In this document: one piece after another, positions 60,240 through 64,000 of the stretch | How the letters are laid out: every line of letters begins with the position of its first letter | Position numbering within the stretch: the stretch's first letter is position 1 | Origin: Lineus longissimus | Lineage: Eukaryota > Nemertea > Pilidiophora > Heteronemertea > Lineidae | Direction: 5' to 3' | Assembly (NCBI RefSeq): GCF_910592395.1 | Contig: NC_088319.1 | Location: 15,562,001-15,626,000, forward strand | Length of the DNA stretch: 64,000 bases | The notes under the pieces: generated by a model | Told to the model about the DNA's origin: nothing | Databases searched by the model: none | The model's input: the letters and a program-made list of their open reading frames with translations, nothing else | Position numbers and translations under genes: made by a program

Positions 60240-60700
60240 ATGCCCGATGTCCACGATGTATTTTTCCACGATGTATTTTTCTAACTTAGATGTATTTTTC
60301 TAACTTTCTAACTGCTGCACTTCACATGCGAACATGGTTTGGAAACAAGAAGAGGTGGAGGTCCTCATAGAGGAATACCGCAAACAACATGTCCTCTACG
60401 CAGTTCGAGACCCGGCGCACCATAATCGTGTTAAAGTGGAGATAGCATGGCAGCAAATCAAAGATGCTCTGCAGACGAAAAAGCCGACAGTCACCGTCGA
60501 TCTTCATGCCAGCTGCCTAAACGACAGCTGTGATGGCCACGCACGAGGCCATCGCACGTCGTAGTCTCGACTGGACGGGTGCCATGTTCGAAAAGAACGT
60601 AGATTTCTACGCCATGGACACCGGGGCGTAATTATATTTTTCTAACTTAGATATTTGTTAATAGATATTCATAGAAAAAGTCATCGTGGACATCGGGCAT
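60240..60700 (+). mobile_element. 461-bp TIR element carrying a Myb/SANT-like frame
   Basis: ATGCCCGATGTCCACGATG at 60240-60258 is repeated exactly, inverted, at 60682-60700. Inside is a frame with a Myb/SANT-like helix pattern, of the kind carried by PIF/Harbinger elements as their second protein. Target duplications are not clear. No transposase is present, so the copy is non-autonomous. Confidence 0.75.
60334..60564 (+). CDS. Myb/SANT- or MADF-like protein fragment inside the TIR element
   Basis: ATG at 60334 opens 76 residues: MVWKQEEVEVLIEEYRKQHV, then VKVEIAWQQIKDALQTKKP. The W..EEVEVLIEEYR...L start and the AWQQIKDAL helix match Myb/SANT-like (MADF-type) DNA-binding domains of transposon accessory proteins. 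The domain's last helix is lost and the frame ends in unrelated residues, so it is likely a truncated relic. The neighbouring terminal inverted repeats argue it belongs to the transposon and not to a host gene. Confidence 0.5.
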   Translation: MVWKQEEVEVLIEEYRKQHVLYAVRDPAHHNRVKVEIAWQQIKDALQTKKPTVTVDLHASCLNDSCDGHARGHRTS

Positions 60701-60702
60701 TA

Positions 60703-61023
60703 TGCTCCTGTACATTTAGGACAGAATGCCTTGTCATAATGATGAAATGCAGCTGGCGACTGTGCATTATTATTACTATGTAAATCTAAAGTATATTCAT
60801 GACCACAACCTTTGAATGGTAAATAATAAGGGCAGCGATCAGATGCATCGATATGATGGGTAAATGGAGGGATTTTATGTGACAGATTATTCATAAGTAT
60901 ATATAGTAAATCATTTCCCGAATCATAATCGTTAGAGACACGAAGTCCACTAAACACGTAAGTACAAACGCAGAGTTTCCTCTTGTTGGCAAAAGGCCAA
61001 AACCAACATTTTTTCTTCTTCAA
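60703..61023 (-). CDS. Cys/His-rich open frame, uncertain
   Basis: A 107-codon frame without an ATG at its beginning (first ATG reads MNNLSHKIPP). It ends with CPYYLPFKGCGHEYTL and FHHYDKAFCPKC, a C-x7-C...H...C-x2-C spacing that could bind zinc. The frame stops exactly at the edge of the 60240-60700 transposon. AAG before RKLCVC could be an acceptor. I do not recognise it, and chance cannot be excluded. Confidence 0.2.
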
Positions 61024-61584
61024 CTAACTGTGGCATATACTACTGCAGAGTGGCCTACCGGAACATGCAGTCAGGGTATCAATAAACAGTTATGCCAGGA
61101 TGGACAAAATATGTACAGTGGCCAGCGCTTGCTCTTTGTCAGTTTGAATTGCGTTCTGCATCTCTCCATGCGCCTGGCTTTGGTCCGACAGTGGCATTGG
61201 GTACGGGAGTGGGTAGGTAATATGCCTGACATGTGAGGGCCTTATTTGGAACAGGACCTGCTGTCACTGGTCTCAATGCATTGTGCAAAATAGCATACTC
61301 CAATCAATCTATTGGGGGTTGCATGTAGATAGCAGCAATAAGTCCCTAAATGCAGTTCATTTCGTGTTTAACCTTTAATAAAACTTCAGTAACCTTAGAA
61401 ATTTAATGTGGCTCAATCATCGTGCCCATTTAACTAATGTATATTACATTTCAACTTTGCCCGCTCCATGGGTATATGCTAGTACATGTAATTAAGACTA
61501 GGCTGGTGCTTTGAACTTCATGTTAGAGTAAGCCTGTATTGTGTTTTCATACATGATTCCTGTTGATTCGATACAAGCAGAACT
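61024..61584. other. Upstream region of the DRE-TIM-like gene
   Basis: No coding frame supported. Presumed 5' region, possibly with a noncoding first exon joined at an AG just before 61585. Confidence 0.4.
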
Positions 61585-63748
61585 ATGGGGGCCAAGTCCA
61601 CGAAACAGCGAGCAGCCAACTACCTGGAGGAATCCGCCGGAGCAACAGCCAAGTACCAGGCTCTTCGTGACCTTGACATCTTCGTCTTGGACAACTCCAT
61701 CCGGGAAAGCACCGTGGGGCAACTCAGGGGACACACATTGGAGGCAAAATGGGCGATCTACGAAGAGGTCAAGAAGTGCGGGTTCAAACACACTGTTGTG
61801 GCAGCCTTCTCTCATATGACTCGTGTTGACGATGACTTTATCAAAGAGCTGATGGAGCGTGGTGAAGACCCTTACGGACTGTGGGCATTCTCTGAGATAA
61901 CCGAAGGTCAGTGTTGTCGTAGAAGAGCGATCAATTTGATTAACATTGGGATGATCATGATTCGATACGATTACTATACTGTCTGTTTTCTCACATGTCT
62001 TGTGTTCGATTGTCGTATTTTAGAGAATGGTGGTTAGGTGTCCAACTCGTCGCATCAAACAAGCCTGTTGGCTATAAAATGAGTATACATTGTAGTTATA
62101 GCTTGGCATTCACTCTAAGGGCGGCACCATGACCACATGTAGCGGATTCTCGTAGTGCATCTGCCCTCTTAATCATGGAGTACATCTGCCGTGTGCATTA
62201 TGATAGGCCTATATATTATGCATGAGTAGGCTACCTGCACGAGTCCAGGAACGAATAATACACCTTGTTACTTTCTTTTCCGGCATGGTTCCCTATTCTA
62301 ACCAATTGCCTTTCAGGAGCCAAAAACAAAGTTCCTGACACGGAAGCTGTCCCAATTAGTGTAAGAAAGCTAAAGGCAGTTGGCATGTACAACGTTATCT
62401 TCGAGGTGGACCTCGGTGATGCGACATATGACTTTGGGAAATTCACCATGGCTGATATGTGCGCCCTGGTTTTGAAATGGATCAAGTGGAGCCATGATAA
62501 TCTCGGCAAGAATACCAAGGTTGGTAAAACATCGCGTTTTTCCCATTAATGCGAATGTACATGTACATGTAGTTTTGGAAACTTGCACAGAATACCATAA
62601 TTCTGCTCGCGTTTTCCCATTATACGAATGTCGCTTTCGAAACTTGCACAGAATACCATTACTATAGTGATCCAGCAGGCATAGTACTCTCAGTGTCATT
62701 TCAGGTCATGTTGAATATCCGAGACCCCCCTGACGTAATGCCATACCACCCAGAGCGTGTCTTCGAACTGGTGGAGTTCCTTGCAAAGCTGCCCAAGAAC
62801 ATTCGACCTTTTGGCATATTGTTTGAAGAGCCAAGAGGGAAGTCTCTGCCGGAAGAAGCCGGCATGTGGGTCAAGCATATTCGTGCGACTATGAAGGACA
62901 ACGGTTGGGCGGATGGGCAACTGCTTGTTCACGTACACGAGAAATTCGGCTACGGCGATGCAACTGTCCTCCAGGTTTGTATCATCATGTTCTAGTAGAT
63001 GCCAACATGTGGCGAATTCCTTTTTGCTCGTGTTTTTATGTCAACCCGTTTCCCGGCCGCTGTTCGTTTGTTTAGAATGCAACTCAGAAGTGTACATGCC
63101 AAAACTGATGTACTTGAATAACTCTACACATCCACAATTGGCGTTTATTAGGCGCCGTGCGACATGAGAAAATGCCTTCATGGTCGACAGACAGTCGGGT
63201 TCCATCTGATGCCTTACTAAATAGTCCATGATTGCAGGCGGAACATGCTTGGATATAACCATGATTGTTGCTATACAAAAATATCCTAACCTATCCTTCT
63301 GCCCCCACAGTGTCTTATAGATGGCTCAACAGGAATCTGGGCAAGCGTTTGTGCCGAGGGAGCGGCTCTGGGCAATGCCTCGTCATGTGTCACCCTAATG
63401 AATCTTATCCGACTCGGGAACAAGAAGGTCCTTGAGAAATACAACTGCACGTATCTACGAAAAGCTGCCATCAATGCCACAGAGATTACAACCGGCATGT
63501 TACCCCACAACAAGCAGCCGATCTTCGGCCCCCGAGCTACGGATTTTGTTTTTGATTTGACACCCGAAGAGTTCGACTTGGCCGCATTCTTTGGCGAGAA
63601 GGCTCCGATTCGTATCACCACCATGGCCTCCCCGGACATGATACTTTTACACCTGAAGAACTTGTTCGGAGAAGACCCGCAGTTCACTCTTGATTTGGCC
63701 TACAAGATGAAGGAACTCATTTTGGAGGACCTCAGAACTGAAAGGTAA
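61585..63748 (+). CDS. Divergent DRE-TIM metallolyase-like (HMG-CoA lyase/IPMS superfamily) protein
   Basis: Exons 61585-61906, 62317-62519, 62705-62974 and 63311-63748 join in phase to 410 residues. The opening DIFVLDNSIRESTVGQLRGH matches the D-x-(T/S)-(L/I)-R-(D/E) start of HMGL-like TIM barrels. LLVHVHEKFGYGDATVLQ gives the HxH metal pair, and EGAALGNASSCVTLMNL matches the GxGxRxGNAxLE segment. The family condenses or cleaves acyl-CoA and keto-acid substrates using a divalent metal. This member is too divergent to name the reaction and is not ordinary HMGCL. The N terminus MGAKSTKQ fits an N-myristoylation site, unusual for the family. The donor after exon 2 (gttggt) is weak. The TAA at 63746 overlaps a potential donor (aag/gtaatg), so the C terminus could extend past the window. 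Confidence 0.75.
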
Positions 63749-64000
63749 TGTTAAACCTTGTTGTCGTGATCATCAGGCCAGTGCAAAAACCATGTGAGCC
63801 CGCTGTATCGAAGCTATTTAACCAGTTGAAGGATACCTATCTTACCTGTAATTAATACGCTTATGTGTAAAAGACGAGCCTCAACCGGCTAAATATTGTA
63901 GACACAGCATATCAAGAGTTTGCTGATATCATTTCAATCTTGACTATTTGGTCGATTATCATGAAATTCGAAGTGAAGTCAACATATTTTGTTCATGCCG
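63749..64000. other. 3' flank or intron of the DRE-TIM-like gene
   Basis: No coding frame and no AATAAA seen before the right edge, which leaves open that this is an intron. Confidence 0.4.

Overview
This window is animal nuclear DNA. Genes are split into many exons with GT..AG introns and canonical splice sites, they sit on both strands, and the spaces between them hold satellites, MITE-like elements and non-LTR retrotransposon remains. Intron-rich orthologues of PECR, FHAD1 and PIGA, a GNAT enzyme of a type I associate with marine invertebrates, and frequent 'taggcctac'-like words suggest a marine invertebrate, perhaps an echinoderm, hemichordate or lophotrochozoan. I cannot fix the phylum from sequence alone.

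Layout. (1) 1-2.8 kb: the C-terminal part of a non-LTR reverse transcriptase (minus, cut by the left edge), then the last seven exons of peroxisomal trans-2-enoyl-CoA reductase PECR (plus), ending in the peroxisomal signal AKL. (2) 3.3-6.1 kb: a 45-bp minisatellite interrupted by a 993-bp insertion. (3) 8.05-22.65 kb: a complete 26-exon FHAD1 orthologue (minus): FHA domain, then a long coiled coil, 1381 aa. (4) 22.7-33.8 kb: no gene I can establish, with repeats, exon-like fragments and a hairpin. (5) 34.0-38.1 kb: complete 11-exon PIGA (plus), with a 14-nt coding first exon. (6) 38.26-41.44 kb: three tandem copies of a 1.06-kb satellite that supplies the nearest poly(A) signal to PIGA. (7) 42.35-44.76 kb: an eight-exon gene (minus), possibly PSMG1-like. 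(8) 45.8-47.56 kb: an eight-finger C2H2 zinc finger gene (minus). (9) 48.73-53.65 kb: a two-exon GNAT acetyltransferase (plus), whose 4-kb intron holds a 472-bp tandem duplication with a 765-bp insertion in one copy only. (10) 53.96-57.25 kb: an unrecognised gene (minus) with two paralogous, phase-matched large terminal exons. (11) 57.7-60.7 kb: transposon debris, including a hAT-like MITE, a second reverse transcriptase remnant and a TIR element with a Myb/SANT-like reading frame. (12) 61.58-63.75 kb: a divergent DRE-TIM metallolyase-like gene (plus).

The genes do not form an operon or an obvious pathway; they look like ordinary neighbours (peroxisomal fatty acid reduction, a structural coiled-coil protein, GPI-anchor synthesis, proteasome assembly(?), transcription control, acetylation). 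Exon models were built by hand from splice consensus and reading-phase closure. For FHAD1, PIGA, PECR, the zinc finger gene and the GNAT gene every junction keeps frame, which is strong internal support. The least explained material is the duplicated-terminal-exon gene at 54-57 kb and the DRE-TIM-like gene at 61.6-63.7 kb.
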